From Gammaproteobacteria bacterium (GTDB taxonomy: Bacteria > Pseudomonadota > Gammaproteobacteria > SZUA-229), in the NCBI GenBank assembly GCA_013041745.1, contig JABDRN010000049.1, positions 1-64,000 on the forward strand: a stretch of 64,000 nucleotides of DNA, given 5' to 3'. This document shows positions 33,659 to 43,314 of this stretch, in pieces. Under the pieces are notes generated by a model. The model had not been told where the DNA came from and did no database searches. It saw nothing but the letters and a program-made list of their open reading frames with translations. Position 1 is the stretch's first letter. Each line of letters starts with the position of its first letter. A program made the position numbers and the translations under genes.

Positions 33659-34207
33659 TTAGAAGTTAGGCTTGACCGGTGCGTTCTTGTACATCTCCAC
33701 GCTGGACATGATCTCTTCCCTGGCATCATCGATATCGCCCCAGCCTTCAACCCGGACCCACTTGCCTTCATCCAGGTCCTTATAGTGTTCAAAGAAATGC
33801 GCGATCTGATCGAGCAACATGGGCGGCATATCGTCCTTGGTCATGGCAGAACGGTATGACTTGCACAGTTTGTCGATCGGCACAGCCAGGATCTTGGCGT
33901 CATCACCAGACTCATCGGTCATCTTCAATACACCGACAGGGCGGCACTGGATGACAGAGCCGGCGATCAGCGGTACAGGTGTGGTAACCAGGACATCGAC
34001 GGGATCGCCGTCTTTCGACAGGGTGTGAGGTACATAGCCATAGTTGCATGGGTAATGCATGGCAGTACTCATGAAGCGGTCTACAAACATGGCGCCGGTG
34101 TCTTTATCGACTTCGTATTTTACCGGATCACTGTGTGCCGGTATCTCGATAATCACGTTAATTTCGTCAGGCACGTTGTTGCCCGAGCTGACCCTGTCTA
34201 GATTCAT
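33659..34207 (-). CDS. ppa: Inorganic pyrophosphatase (family I)
   Basis: A 182-aa cytoplasmic enzyme that hydrolyses pyrophosphate and drives biosynthetic reactions. Conserved metal and substrate residues are in [44 protein letters not shown] (split across residues about 50-74), KILAVPIDK and [15 protein letters not shown]. The ATG at 34207 gives the family start; upstream in-frame codons lie in AT-rich promoter sequence. It is a single gene, divergent from the pilus operon with 247 bp between. Confidence 0.95.
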   Translation of the reverse strand: MNLDRVSSGNNVPDEINVIIEIPAHSDPVKYEVDKDTGAMFVDRFMSTAMHYPCNYGYVPHTLSKDGDPVDVLVTTPVPLIAGSVIQCRPVGVLKMTDESGDDAKILAVPIDKLCKSYRSAMTKDDMPPMLLDQIAHFFEHYKDLDEGKWVRVEGWGDIDDAREEIMSSVEMYKNAPVKPNF

Positions 34208-34454
34208 AATTCTCTCTTTATAAGTTTTAACTAATATAGATTGTATATTATTTTTTCGTACCCTGCTTATTATGCCTTTATATTGGACTAAACTGTTGTT
34301 ATCAAGATAAAAAATGTTAAAAAACGGATATAAAAAAAGCTGTGTACGATAACAAAGCAACCATCTCAGGCAGAAATTTGCCATTTATCCGCTATAAATA
34401 CCGCTCCGTCGTTATCTTCTGGCAATTCAAAACAACTGGTCTTAAATTAGAGTC

Positions 34455-35039
34455 ATGAAAAAGTTCTCCGGATTTACGCTGATCGAACTGATGATAACGT
34501 TGTTTATCGTTGGCATACTGCTGGCTGTAGGTGTGCCGTCGATGAAGACCTTTATGCAGAGCAATCAGCTTGTTGCCTCAACCAATGAACTTATCTCGGC
34601 GCTTCATGTGGCGCGTAGTGAAGCCATCAAGCTGAATGCCAGGGTGAGTATCTGTGAGAGCAGCGATGGTAAGACCTGTGATACTACCGGCAGCTGGAAA
34701 GAGGGCTGGATTGTTTTTGTTGATACTAATGGTGACCTGGCTAATACCGGTGCACCCTGTGCGGCGCCAAATACAGACTGTCTGCTGCGCATACATGATG
34801 GCTTTACTGATAACCAGCTGACGGTTGCCGGTGTCGATGCCAACGCTGCAGCTATTAACTCTTTTACCTTTACATCGCGAGGTCTGCCAAAAGCGGTTAA
34901 CGGTGCTCCGCAGTCGGGTGTTTTTAGTATCTGCAGCCTGGATAGCGGCGGTAATACTATCGGCTCTCGAGCAGTGGTATTAAGTTTATTCGGCAGGGTG
35001 CGGGTGTCAGACAATCCGGCGGTGATGTCATGTCCATAA
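34455..35039 (+). CDS. fimT: Minor pseudopilin FimT/GspH family
   Basis: A 194-aa type IV pilus minor pilin. The short leader ends at G, then FTLIELMITLFIVG forms the start of the N-terminal helix with Glu5, for cleavage and methylation by PilD. The GspH/FimT domain follows (ASTNELISALHVARSEAIKL, RVSICES), with cysteine pairs near 72-80 and 107-115. First gene of a pilus assembly operon; its stop overlaps pilV by 10 bp. The promoter is expected in 34208-34454. Confidence 0.88.
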   Translation: MKKFSGFTLIELMITLFIVGILLAVGVPSMKTFMQSNQLVASTNELISALHVARSEAIKLNARVSICESSDGKTCDTTGSWKEGWIVFVDTNGDLANTGAPCAAPNTDCLLRIHDGFTDNQLTVAGVDANAAAINSFTFTSRGLPKAVNGAPQSGVFSICSLDSGGNTIGSRAVVLSLFGRVRVSDNPAVMSCP

Positions 35040-35551
35040 TTCAGTCAAAAATCATGAATAAACGTATTCGCTTCAGACGTAACGAGCTTGGATTCACCCT
35101 GCTTGAAGCATTAATCAGCTTTTTGATCTTATCTATCGGTATGCTGGGTATTGCTTCCTTGCAGGCAATCTCACTAAAAGCGGGTAAAACCTCGGTGTAC
35201 GGATCTGTTGCCATGATGAAAGTCGATGAACTGTTTGAGAGCATGCGTGCAAATCCTTCGGCACTTGCTTCCTACACGGGTGCCGGTACCAACAATGCCT
35301 GCACCGGCGTGATCGAGTGTACCGAGGCGCAGCTGGCGCAGGATGATGTTTACTGGTGGAAGCAGAATTTAAAAGCGGGTTTGCCCGGCACGGTGACCAC
35401 GGCGGTAACGGTAACACCTGCCGTTGCACCATCAAAGATGGCGACGGTAAAAATTGATGTCAGCTGGAAAGAGCGTAAGAAAGACGCAGAAACCAGTGTC
35501 GATAAAACTTATACCACCACGGCAAATATTTGCACTGAGATCCCATGTTGA
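35030..35551 (+). CDS. pilV: Type IV pilus minor pilin PilV
   Basis: A 173-aa minor pilin with the leader ending RNELG, then FTLLEALISFLILSIGMLGI, typical of PilV. The downstream segment AMMKVDELFESMRANPSAL also matches the family. Such proteins form the initiating complex at the pilus tip with PilW, PilX and PilY1. The ATG at 35030 overlaps fimT; a second ATG at 35054 would shorten the leader to 12 residues before the Gly and may be the real start. Confidence 0.87.
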   Translation: MSIIQSKIMNKRIRFRRNELGFTLLEALISFLILSIGMLGIASLQAISLKAGKTSVYGSVAMMKVDELFESMRANPSALASYTGAGTNNACTGVIECTEAQLAQDDVYWWKQNLKAGLPGTVTTAVTVTPAVAPSKMATVKIDVSWKERKKDAETSVDKTYTTTANICTEIPC

Positions 35552-36549
35552 AGGTTGATGTGATGATAAATAAAAAACAATCATACGGTTTCTCGCTGGT
35601 CGAATTGCTGGTGGCGATGGCTGTTGGCCTGATTATCGTGAGCGGTGCTTTTGGTTTACATTCAGGAACACGTAAAACGCAGGCCATCAATGAGATGCAG
35701 ATGAACATGGTGGCGGATGCACGGTTTGCTATCGAGATGATCGCCTATGATCTGCGTCATGCAGGTATGTGGGGTGGTACCAATAAAGACAGTCTGATCG
35801 ACTGTAAATCAACAGACACTGCCTGCACTTCGACTGCAACGGGCGATGCGCCGCCGTCTTCGGTTGCCGGCGACTGTGCAGTGGGCTGGTATTACGACCT
35901 GTCACTACCGGTGTTTGCAACCGATGGCAGTGCGGGTAACCCTTATGCTGCCACCTGTATACCTGGCAGTGAGCAATACATGGCCGGCACAGACTTACTG
36001 GAAATACGTTATGCCGACTCGAATGTACCGGCGGCTCTGCTCGGTGGTCAGGCATACATACGAAGCAATTTTATCAATGGCCGTATTTTTATCGGTAGTC
36101 CAGCACCGATAATCCCGTCCTATGATCCTAATCCATTGACCTTGAACCATGAATTACATGCTTATGTTTATTATATAAGTGACTATACCGATGCAATCGG
36201 TGATGGTATCCCATCATTGCGTCGTGTCGCCCTGGTCAATGGGCCGCAGCTGCAGAACCAGATGCTGGCATCTGGCGTGACAGACCTGCAGGTGCAATTT
36301 GGTGAGGATGTTAATAATGACCAGTTGATCGATCGTTATGTCGATCCTGATGATGTCACTGACTGGGCCAGCGTCTATGCAGCCAAGGTCTGGCTGTTAT
36401 TGCGTTCAGATGAGAGACAGCTAGGTGTTGATACTGCAAAGTCTTTCTCCATGGCCGGTGCCCCTGCGGTGACATATGGCGGCCAGGATGATTATCGTTA
36501 CTTTATGGTGACCAGTGTGGTGAATCTAAGAAACCTTAGGCAGCTCTAA
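35545..36549 (+). CDS. pilW: Type IV pilus minor pilin PilW
   Basis: A 334-aa minor pilin. The prepilin motif YGFSLVELLVAMAVGLIIVSG lies at residues about 14-34, followed by the PilW signature MVADARFAIEMIAYDLRHAG. Several cysteines (DCKSTDTACTS, GDCAVGW) probably form disulfides in the periplasm. It overlaps pilV by 7 bp; the ATG at 35563 is an alternative start. Part of the fimT-pilV-pilW-pilX-pilY1-pilE operon. Confidence 0.88.
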   Translation: MLKVDVMINKKQSYGFSLVELLVAMAVGLIIVSGAFGLHSGTRKTQAINEMQMNMVADARFAIEMIAYDLRHAGMWGGTNKDSLIDCKSTDTACTSTATGDAPPSSVAGDCAVGWYYDLSLPVFATDGSAGNPYAATCIPGSEQYMAGTDLLEIRYADSNVPAALLGGQAYIRSNFINGRIFIGSPAPIIPSYDPNPLTLNHELHAYVYYISDYTDAIGDGIPSLRRVALVNGPQLQNQMLASGVTDLQVQFGEDVNNDQLIDRYVDPDDVTDWASVYAAKVWLLLRSDERQLGVDTAKSFSMAGAPAVTYGGQDDYRYFMVTSVVNLRNLRQL

Positions 36550-36568
36550 TAGCTTGTGCGAGAAATTT

Positions 36569-37045
36569 ATGTCTTTATCTATACGAAAAATTGATCATCA
36601 ACATCGCGCTAGGCAGCGCGGTTTTGTCCTGGTCCTGGCGCTGGTTCTACTGGCCGTGCTAACCCTGATCGGTGTCTCATCGATGCAGCGTGCCAATATG
36701 GAATTGAAAGCAACCGCAAATTCGCAGCAGCATCAGATTGCTTTCAATGCCGTGCAATCTCTTCTCGAGTTTGCCATTTCAGATACCGGTGCGTCTTCAG
36801 TCGACTATCAAACCACAGACCCAACACCGCAGGTGGTGACTACTAGCCTGGCGAATGCTTCTAATCTTTCTGGTTCGGTGGTATACAGCGGCTGTTCAGT
36901 TGGTGTTGGCAGCAGCCTGGAAGAAGGCAAGGGATTTAGTTATAACTTTTTTAATATAGACGGCACCGGGTCAAATAAAACCGGCACGTCGACTTCGTTA
37001 CAGACACAGGGAATTCGTTTTCCCGCAGCGGCCTGTTCCAACTAG
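36569..37045 (+). CDS. pilX: Type IV pilus minor pilin PilX
   Basis: A 158-aa minor pilin with leader ending RQRG and a hydrophobic helix FVLVLALVLLAVLTLIGVSS. As in many PilX proteins, the Glu at position 5 of the mature helix is missing. The segment QRANMELKATANSQQHQIAF matches the family. The start ATG at 36569 is preferred to an in-frame TTG at 36554. It is 19 bp after pilW and 36 bp before the next gene. Confidence 0.85.
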   Translation: MSLSIRKIDHQHRARQRGFVLVLALVLLAVLTLIGVSSMQRANMELKATANSQQHQIAFNAVQSLLEFAISDTGASSVDYQTTDPTPQVVTTSLANASNLSGSVVYSGCSVGVGSSLEEGKGFSYNFFNIDGTGSNKTGTSTSLQTQGIRFPAAACSN

Positions 37046-37081
37046 CGGCCGTAATAGTCACACGGTTTAGAGGATAAGATT

Positions 37082-37411
37082 ATGCAGATATTTAAGAGAA
37101 TCACATGTCATTTGTTGACGCTTTTTGTGCTTGTTTTCAGTTTGAACGTGGTCGCAGAAGAGGCGCCATTCAGGGTGTTTGAAACAGAGTCATTGAGTAT
37201 AAAGCTGTCTAACGATGGCACCGGTATCGTCAAAGATATCCACTGTGGCGGCTGTGATTTTAATTATGTGAAAATCACGCCGGCTTCAAAAGCCAGTATC
37301 AACGGCAAAGAGGTCAGTATTATGCAGGCAAGGGAGCGTGCCGGCAAGTTTGTCATGGTTTCATTTAATCCGGAAACGCAGGAAGTGCAATATATCCGTT
37401 GGTCCGAATAA
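37082..37411 (+). CDS. Small secreted protein inside pilus operon
   Basis: A 109-aa protein not recognised as a known Pil component. It has a signal peptide (CHLLTLFVLVFSLNVVAEE, cleavage near 26) and no prepilin motif, so it is exported by Sec, not assembled as a pilin. The mature part is about 83 residues and contains HCGGCDFNYVKITP, a CxxC pair near residues 57-60. It lies 36 bp after pilX and 48 bp before pilY1, on the same strand, and so is surely in the operon. A role in PilY1 folding or pilus assembly is a guess from place and CxxC. Confidence 0.75.
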   Translation: MQIFKRITCHLLTLFVLVFSLNVVAEEAPFRVFETESLSIKLSNDGTGIVKDIHCGGCDFNYVKITPASKASINGKEVSIMQARERAGKFVMVSFNPETQEVQYIRWSE

Positions 37412-37459
37412 GGATAGTCAGTGTTACTGGCTAGATAGAATTACAGGTCGAGGTTTGTC

Positions 37460-40400
37460 ATGAAAAATTTTCATCAATTAAAAGCGGTTTTAGCGGGGTT
37501 GTTGTTCAGCAGTGCGGTCGTGCCTGTTGCTACGGCCGAGGATATCGAAATTTATACCAGCCTGGGTGCGAGCGGAACAACGTCGAACCCCAATATCATG
37601 TTCATCGTAGATACTTCGGGCAGCATGGGGACAAAGTCCTGGGTGAAAGAGTCCTACGATTCCTCGAAAACCTACTCTAATACCAGTGGCACCAGCTGCG
37701 CATCCAATGGTATCTATTTTACCGAAACCGGCAAGCTGCCTGATTGTTCGACCTCTACCGATTATTTCAACCGTTCCGCCCTGGCCTGTGATCACGCAGT
37801 GGTCGGCTATACAGCGCTGGGCACCAAGATATCACCGCCACAGGACGGCTCTCTGTTGATGATCGGCACCTACTCTGACCAGCTGGCGCAGTTTGACTCT
37901 ACCAAGAAGAAGTGGCGGGAAGTGAAGATTGGCACCACTGCCGAGCGCGGTTATGAAGTGGAATGTTTTTCAGACAGCGGCAACACCACGGCAAACGGCA
38001 ACAATAAGGAATATATAAAAGATGGCGGTACCGGTTACACGGGAACCGTTCCTGCCGATCCTAAAGTGCCGCACCCGGTCTGGTCGGGCGGTGCCGGCAA
38101 CCTGCAGCTGTTCGACGGTAACTATATCAATTATCTTAATGACGGCACGGTGCCCCTGGTTGAAAAATCCTATCTCGAACAGGTCAAGTCTGCCGTCGAG
38201 GTCATGGTGCGTGGTAATACCCGGGTCGATATCGGCCTGATGCGATTCGATTCAAAAACTCAGTCAAACGGCGGCGCCATACAGTATCCGATCCTCGATG
38301 TCGGCGCCGATCGTAATGACTTCTTTACACGTTTGAAGACCCTGCAGGATGACAGCTACACGCCGTTGTCCGAGGTCTATTATGAAGCGCTGTTGTATTT
38401 TGGCGGTAAGACGGCCGACTTCAGTAAGCTGGCAAACCCTGGCAACCAGGTGACCTCGAAGACCATGATGAGTGGCGGCAAGCTTTTCCGCTCGCCGATC
38501 TCGTCGACCTGTGATAAGAACTATATCGTTCTGTTAAGTGACGGCCAGCCGACAAAAGACGACCTGAATGCAACCCGTAAAAGCGTGCTCACAGGCTTTA
38601 ATGGCGGCTCATGCAGTACCGATATTACTACCGACGCCTGGGACGATAACCGTGACGCCAATAAATCGGACACATCGACGATCGATAATTGTCTGGATGA
38701 ACTGGCCGAGTGGGCGTATACCAATGACGTGGCTGAGGTTGCCTCGGTGAAAGCGCATGACGGCGCGCAGCATATCACCACGCATACCATCGGTTTCGAG
38801 CTGTCCGATGCAGGGGCAGTTACCCTGATGAAAGATACCGCGAAAAAAGGCGGTGGTGATTTCTACCCGGCTAAAAGTGAAGCTGAGCTGATAGATATTT
38901 TCAATAAGATCATCGCCAGCACGCTGCAGGTCAATACCACCTTTTCATCGCCGGCGGTATCTGTAAACGCTTTCAACCGCTCGACCCATCTGGATAACCT
39001 GTACTTTACCCTGTTCAAACCGGGTGAAGGAAACCACTGGGATGGCAACCTGAAGAAATACAAGCTCGCTACAGCTATCGACCCGGTAACGAAAGAAAAA
39101 ACACCTTTCATTGCTGACAAGTTAGGCAATAAAGCGGTTGACCCTTCGACCGGCTTCTTTGGTGATACCTCGATGAGTTTCTGGACTACGGGGGCCGCCG
39201 ACGGTAAAGAGGTCAGTGCCGGTGGTGCAGTCAATGCGCTTACTACTACCAGGAATGTCTATACCTTTACCGGTGGTTACACAGCGAGTAGCGGTGTTTA
39301 TACACCCTCTAACAAGGTGTTGACATCTACTTCTAATGCCATGGATAAAGCCAATGCAAGTTTGACCGATGCGCTGCTGGATATCACTGGCTATCCTGAA
39401 ATCGTAACAGGTACGCCTTATCGTGAAACCCTGCTTGACTGGGCTTCTGGTCTGGATGCCTTGAGTGAATACGGTAGTGCTAATACCTATACCGATGTGC
39501 GCCCGCAGATGGGTGATCCACTGCATGCTGAACCGGCACTGGTGCAGTACGGCGGTACACTCACTGTTCCTGATATGGTGGCATATGTCGCTACCAATGA
39601 CGGATACCTGCATGCCTATGATGTTGATGATGGCAAGGAGATCTTCTCCTTTGTTCCGCAGGAACTGTTACCCGATTTACAGATAGCCATGGAAAATAAC
39701 GGTGGCAGCAAGTTATATGGGCTGGATGGCAGTGTCGTCGCCTGGGTTAATGATGTTGGCAAAGACGGCTCAATCGATGCCAGCGCCGGTGACCATGTCT
39801 ATCTTTATGTCAGCATGAGACGCGGTGGTAAAAATATCTATGCGCTGGATGTGACTGACAGAACCGACCCGCAACTTTTATGGGTGATCAAAGGTGGTAC
39901 CGGGGCTTATACTGAACTGGGTGATACCTGGTCAACCGTCAATGTCGAAAAAGTAAAAGACGGTGCTGCAGAAAAAACGGTACTGATCTTTGGTGGCGGT
40001 TATGACGAGACCCAGGATAATGCGCTGGTGAGAACTCCCGATTCTGTCGGCCGTACTGTATATATCGCCGATGCTGTAACCGGTGCGCGTTTATGGTCTG
40101 GTGGTAAAGATGGTGCTTCACCGACCACAGATATGGAATACAGTATTCCTGCGCGTGTGAAACCTCTCGACATCAGTGGTGACGGTTATGTCGACCGTCT
40201 CTATGTGGCAGATGTTGGTGGCCAGATATTCCGCTATGACATCAACAATACCAATGGCAGTTCGCTGGCCAGTTCGATAACCGGTGGCCGTATCCTGGAT
40301 ATCGCCGGCTCTGCTGATATCGATGCACGTCGTTTTTATTACCCGCCTGATGTGGCGCTGGTAGATGCGCCTGATGGTAAATATCATGGTCTGATCATGT

Positions 40401-40990
40401 CGACAGGTTTTCGGGCGCACCCTCTGAATGATGTCATTCGTGATCGTATCTATATGGTAAAAGACAGGAATACCAGTCTGACTTCAACCTATACTACGCT
40501 AACAGAGTCTGATCTGCATGATGCAACAGACAATCTCGCCGGCGGTAATGGTGCAGATGAAGCGGCGAGAGATGCTGAAAAAGCAAATATCGCTGCTGCT
40601 GAAGGCTGGTACATAGACCTGGATGATGAGAATAATCCGGGTACCTGGATCGGTGAAAAAGGACTGTCTGAGCCGTTGATCCTGGAAGGGGTCGCGATCG
40701 TATCGACCTATACGCCAAATACGTTTGCCGCTACCAACAGTTGCGAGCCAAATATTGGCGGTGGTAAAGTTTTCTTCCTGGATATCCTGGATGCAACACC
40801 GGCGTATCCAAGCAACCTGGACCTGAGGCCGGAACGTCACCAGAAACTGGTTCGCGGAGGTATTCCACCAACACCTAACGTTATTATTACTAAAGGTGGT
40901 GAACCGACTTTATGTATTGGTACAGAGTGCCAGTCAGCAGAATTTGGTCTCGGTGTTCGTAAAACTTACTGGTTCGAGGTAGAGAAATAA
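37460..40990 (+). CDS. pilY1: Type IV pilus tip/adhesin protein PilY1
   Basis: A 1176-aa exported protein (signal peptide about 1-26). The N-terminal von Willebrand A-type domain carries the MIDAS motif in FIVDTSGSMG (about 47-56) and LLSDGQPT. The C-terminal part (about 680-1150) is a PilY1 beta-propeller with VAYVATNDGYLHAYDVDDG, LYVSMRRGGKNIYALD and a calcium-binding loop DISGDGYVD (about 903-911). PilY1 sits at the pilus tip with the minor pilins and controls extension, adhesion and surface sensing. Its stop codon shares one base with the pilE start (TAATG). Confidence 0.95.
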   Translation: MKNFHQLKAVLAGLLFSSAVVPVATAEDIEIYTSLGASGTTSNPNIMFIVDTSGSMGTKSWVKESYDSSKTYSNTSGTSCASNGIYFTETGKLPDCSTSTDYFNRSALACDHAVVGYTALGTKISPPQDGSLLMIGTYSDQLAQFDSTKKKWREVKIGTTAERGYEVECFSDSGNTTANGNNKEYIKDGGTGYTGTVPADPKVPHPVWSGGAGNLQLFDGNYINYLNDGTVPLVEKSYLEQVKSAVEVMVRGNTRVDIGLMRFDSKTQSNGGAIQYPILDVGADRNDFFTRLKTLQDDSYTPLSEVYYEALLYFGGKTADFSKLANPGNQVTSKTMMSGGKLFRSPISSTCDKNYIVLLSDGQPTKDDLNATRKSVLTGFNGGSCSTDITTDAWDDNRDANKSDTSTIDNCLDELAEWAYTNDVAEVASVKAHDGAQHITTHTIGFELSDAGAVTLMKDTAKKGGGDFYPAKSEAELIDIFNKIIASTLQVNTTFSSPAVSVNAFNRSTHLDNLYFTLFKPGEGNHWDGNLKKYKLATAIDPVTKEKTPFIADKLGNKAVDPSTGFFGDTSMSFWTTGAADGKEVSAGGAVNALTTTRNVYTFTGGYTASSGVYTPSNKVLTSTSNAMDKANASLTDALLDITGYPEIVTGTPYRETLLDWASGLDALSEYGSANTYTDVRPQMGDPLHAEPALVQYGGTLTVPDMVAYVATNDGYLHAYDVDDGKEIFSFVPQELLPDLQIAMENNGGSKLYGLDGSVVAWVNDVGKDGSIDASAGDHVYLYVSMRRGGKNIYALDVTDRTDPQLLWVIKGGTGAYTELGDTWSTVNVEKVKDGAAEKTVLIFGGGYDETQDNALVRTPDSVGRTVYIADAVTGARLWSGGKDGASPTTDMEYSIPARVKPLDISGDGYVDRLYVADVGGQIFRYDINNTNGSSLASSITGGRILDIAGSADIDARRFYYPPDVALVDAPDGKYHGLIMSTGFRAHPLNDVIRDRIYMVKDRNTSLTSTYTTLTESDLHDATDNLAGGNGADEAARDAEKANIAAAEGWYIDLDDENNPGTWIGEKGLSEPLILEGVAIVSTYTPNTFAATNSCEPNIGGGKVFFLDILDATPAYPSNLDLRPERHQKLVRGGIPPTPNVIITKGGEPTLCIGTECQSAEFGLGVRKTYWFEVEK

Positions 40991-41391
40991 TGAATAATAA
41001 TAAAGGGTTTACCCTGGTCGAATTAATGATAGTGATTGCCATCATCGGTATCCTGGCTGCGGTCGCTTACCCGGCTTATACCAGTTCGGTAAAAAAAGCC
41101 AACCGGGCTGATGCGATCGATTCTTTATTGACGCTAGCATCACGCATGGAAGAGTATTACATGAATAATGATACTTACGCAGGGGCAACGATAAATGCCG
41201 CCGGTACCGGTACAGTGGGAAGTAATAAGACATCGGATGATCTGTATACTTTATCCATTACCTCTGCGACGGCATATGCGTATTCGTTGACTGCGACACC
41301 GAAAACGACTGATTCAGAGTGCGGCAACTTGACCATGAATTCACTGGGCCAAAAAGGAACCAGCATCGGTACGGTGGATGCCTGCTGGTAA
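40990..41391 (+). CDS. pilE: Type IV pilin PilE
   Basis: A 133-aa pilin with leader MNNNKG, then FTLVELMIVIAIIGILAAVA with Glu5, and PAYTSSVKKANRADAIDSLL. Two C-terminal cysteines (DSECGNL and DACW) form the D-loop disulfide. PilE of this type, after pilY1, is usually a minor pilin, not the major subunit PilA. Last gene of the operon, translationally coupled to pilY1; it ends 12 bp from the convergent ispH gene. Confidence 0.92.
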   Translation: MNNNKGFTLVELMIVIAIIGILAAVAYPAYTSSVKKANRADAIDSLLTLASRMEEYYMNNDTYAGATINAAGTGTVGSNKTSDDLYTLSITSATAYAYSLTATPKTTDSECGNLTMNSLGQKGTSIGTVDACW

Positions 41392-41403
41392 TTATTAAAG
41401 CGC

Positions 41404-42339
41404 TTAACTTCGCAGTTCTTTAGGCAACTGGAAATGAACATTTTCAGTTGCCTTTTCATTGGTGATGATGCTGGTATCGAACAGTTCTTCTAGGCTTGAG
41501 ATCACTTCCTGAACCAGCACTTCCGGTGCCGAGGCGCCAGCAGTAACACCGATCGACCTCGCCCCATCGAACCAGCTGTGGTCGATATCATCGGCACCGT
41601 CGATCAGGTATGCATTCACCTTCTTGTTCTCGGCCAGCTCGCGCAGACGGTTTGAGTTAGAGCTGTTGGCCGAACCGATGACCAGGAACACGTCGACTTC
41701 ATCGGCTATCTGTCTTACGGCATCCTGCCGATTCTGGGTGGCGTAACAGATGTCATCTTTACGGGGACCACTGATATCAGGGAATTTTTTGCGTAAGGCA
41801 TCGATGATGTTTTTGGTATCATCAACCGATAGTGTAGTCTGGGTGACATAGGCCAGGGCATCAGGATTTTTTACTTCAAGCCGTTCGATATCTTCCACGG
41901 TTTCGACCAGGTAGATCTCACTGTCAGGATTTGACTGGTACTGTCCCAGGGTGCCTTCCACCTCAGGGTGGCCGGCATGGCCGATGAGTATCACATCTTC
42001 GGTGTTTTTCTCATGGCGGGCGACTTCCAGGTGGACCTTGGTTACCAGCGGGCAGGTCGCATCAAAGATGCGAAGCTTGCGCTGCTCTGCTTCTTTGCGC
42101 ACTTTTTGTGAGACGCCATGGGCGCTGAATATGACCGTGGCGCCATCAGGGATCTCATCGAGTTCTTCGACGAATATCGCGCCTTTCTTTCTCAGGTCGC
42201 TGACCACGTAACGGTTATGCACGACTTCGTGGCGTACATAGATGGGCGCAGAAAAGATCTCCAGTGCACGCTCGACGATCTCGATGGCTCGGTCTACACC
42301 GGCACAGAAGCCACGCGGATTGGCGAGATAGATATTCAT
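41404..42339 (-). CDS. ispH: 4-hydroxy-3-methylbut-2-enyl diphosphate reductase
   Basis: A 311-aa 4Fe-4S enzyme for the last step of the non-mevalonate isoprenoid pathway, making IPP and DMAPP. The three cluster cysteines are in [12 protein letters not shown] (Cys12), [12 protein letters not shown] (about 96) and [13 protein letters not shown] (about 196). Substrate motifs YVRHEVVHN and [10 protein letters not shown] are also present. It is the last gene of the murJ-ribF-ileS-lspA-fkpB-ispH run and starts 8 bp after fkpB. Confidence 0.97.
   Translation of the reverse strand: MNIYLANPRGFCAGVDRAIEIVERALEIFSAPIYVRHEVVHNRYVVSDLRKKGAIFVEELDEIPDGATVIFSAHGVSQKVRKEAEQRKLRIFDATCPLVTKVHLEVARHEKNTEDVILIGHAGHPEVEGTLGQYQSNPDSEIYLVETVEDIERLEVKNPDALAYVTQTTLSVDDTKNIIDALRKKFPDISGPRKDDICYATQNRQDAVRQIADEVDVFLVIGSANSSNSNRLRELAENKKVNAYLIDGADDIDHSWFDGARSIGVTAGASAPEVLVQEVISSLEELFDTSIITNEKATENVHFQLPKELRS
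41422..41456 (+). terminator. Pilus operon terminator inside the 3' end of ispH
   Basis: AGGCAACTG (41422-41430) pairs with CAGTTGCCT (41445-41453), with extra AAAT/ATTT pairing in the loop, and TTTT follows at 41453-41456. It lies 31 bp past the pilE stop but within the C-terminal codons of the convergent ispH gene. Confidence 0.7.
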
Positions 42340-42347
42340 CGTGCGGT

Positions 42348-42800
42348 TTATTTTATCTCCGCTTGCGCGTTGTTAACACCCAGGATATCGACCGTGAAGA
42401 CGATCTGCTGTCCCGCCAGTGGGTGGTTGAAATCGATCTCTGCCATGCCGTCTTTTATGCTGAGCACAGTACCGGGTATCTCGCCATCATCCGGTGATTC
42501 GAAAGAATAGGATATCCCTACTTCTGGTGGCAGCTCTTCGGGGAAATCCGATAGTGGCATATCGTGGATATTTTCTTCATTGCGTACTCCGAAGCCCTGT
42601 TCCGCAGTCAGCGTCAGTGTCTGCTTCTCGCCTTCTTTCAAACCAAACAGGGCGAGCTCCATGCCTTCTGTTACCTCGCCGTTGCCCATGTTGATCTCGA
42701 CCGGCTCATCATCGAAACTGCTCTCGATCAAGGTGCCGTTGGTCAATGCGATACTGTAATGCATCAGTATCAGGCTATGCATGTTTATTTCTTCGCTCAT
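42348..42800 (-). CDS. fkpB: FKBP-type peptidyl-prolyl isomerase (SlpA/FkpB)
   Basis: A 150-aa SlyD-like isomerase/chaperone. FKBP segments are seen in [20 protein letters not shown] and [18 protein letters not shown], with the insert-in-flap region between. There is no His-rich tail, which separates it from SlyD. It is 1 bp from the lspA stop, in the standard lspA-fkpB-ispH order. The ATG at 42800 could be replaced by one at 42782 ([13 protein letters not shown]), which is closer to the family N-terminus. Confidence 0.92.
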   Translation of the reverse strand: MSEEINMHSLILMHYSIALTNGTLIESSFDDEPVEINMGNGEVTEGMELALFGLKEGEKQTLTLTAEQGFGVRNEENIHDMPLSDFPEELPPEVGISYSFESPDDGEIPGTVLSIKDGMAEIDFNHPLAGQQIVFTVDILGVNNAQAEIK

Positions 42801-42801
42801 A

Positions 42802-43290
42802 TCAATCGTTCCTGCTTCGCCTGGTTTCCATGATCATGTCCAGAATCAGTAATCCAGCGCCAACGGTTATCGCTGAATCTGCGATATTGAATGCTGGAAA
42901 ATAATAGCTGGAATAATAGAGCTGAATGAAATCGACAACTTCCCCGGTAAGTGCGCGGTCGATAAGGTTGCCTATAGCGCCGCCGAGGATAAGCGTGATC
43001 GCGATCTGAAGGATATGGTTATGCTTCTGCTCCTCATCGTTCGATAGCTGCTTTAACCAGAATAACAGGAAGATACTGATAACGGTCGACAGCCCGGTGA
43101 ATAATATCCGCTGCCAGCCTCCTGCGTCACTGAGGAAACTGAACGCTGCCCCCCTGTTATACATCAGGGTGAAATTGAAGAAACCGGGTATCACTGCAAC
43201 AGGCTTATGCAGCAGCAGTTCCGCCTCGGCGAAATATTTGGTCAGTTGGTCCAGCACGACTGTCAATACTGAAATCCATAACCACTTCAT
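42802..43290 (-). CDS. lspA: Lipoprotein signal peptidase
   Basis: A 162-aa inner-membrane aspartyl protease that cleaves the signal peptide of prolipoproteins. Four membrane helices are visible. The two catalytic aspartates lie in GNLIDRALTGEVVDFI (about 107-122) and FNIADSAITVG (about 134-144). It follows ileS with a 24-bp gap and precedes fkpB. Several lipoproteins in the window (for example at 55709 and 57969) would be substrates. Confidence 0.97.
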   Translation of the reverse strand: MKWLWISVLTVVLDQLTKYFAEAELLLHKPVAVIPGFFNFTLMYNRGAAFSFLSDAGGWQRILFTGLSTVISIFLLFWLKQLSNDEEQKHNHILQIAITLILGGAIGNLIDRALTGEVVDFIQLYYSSYYFPAFNIADSAITVGAGLLILDMIMETRRSRND

Positions 43291-43314
43291 GATCTTTACC
43301 TGCCGCCTGTGGTG

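Noticed and set aside
34208-34454. A small RNA in the ppa-fimT gap
   Set aside because: I see AT-rich sequence but no clear promoter-plus-terminator pair or recognisable RNA family.
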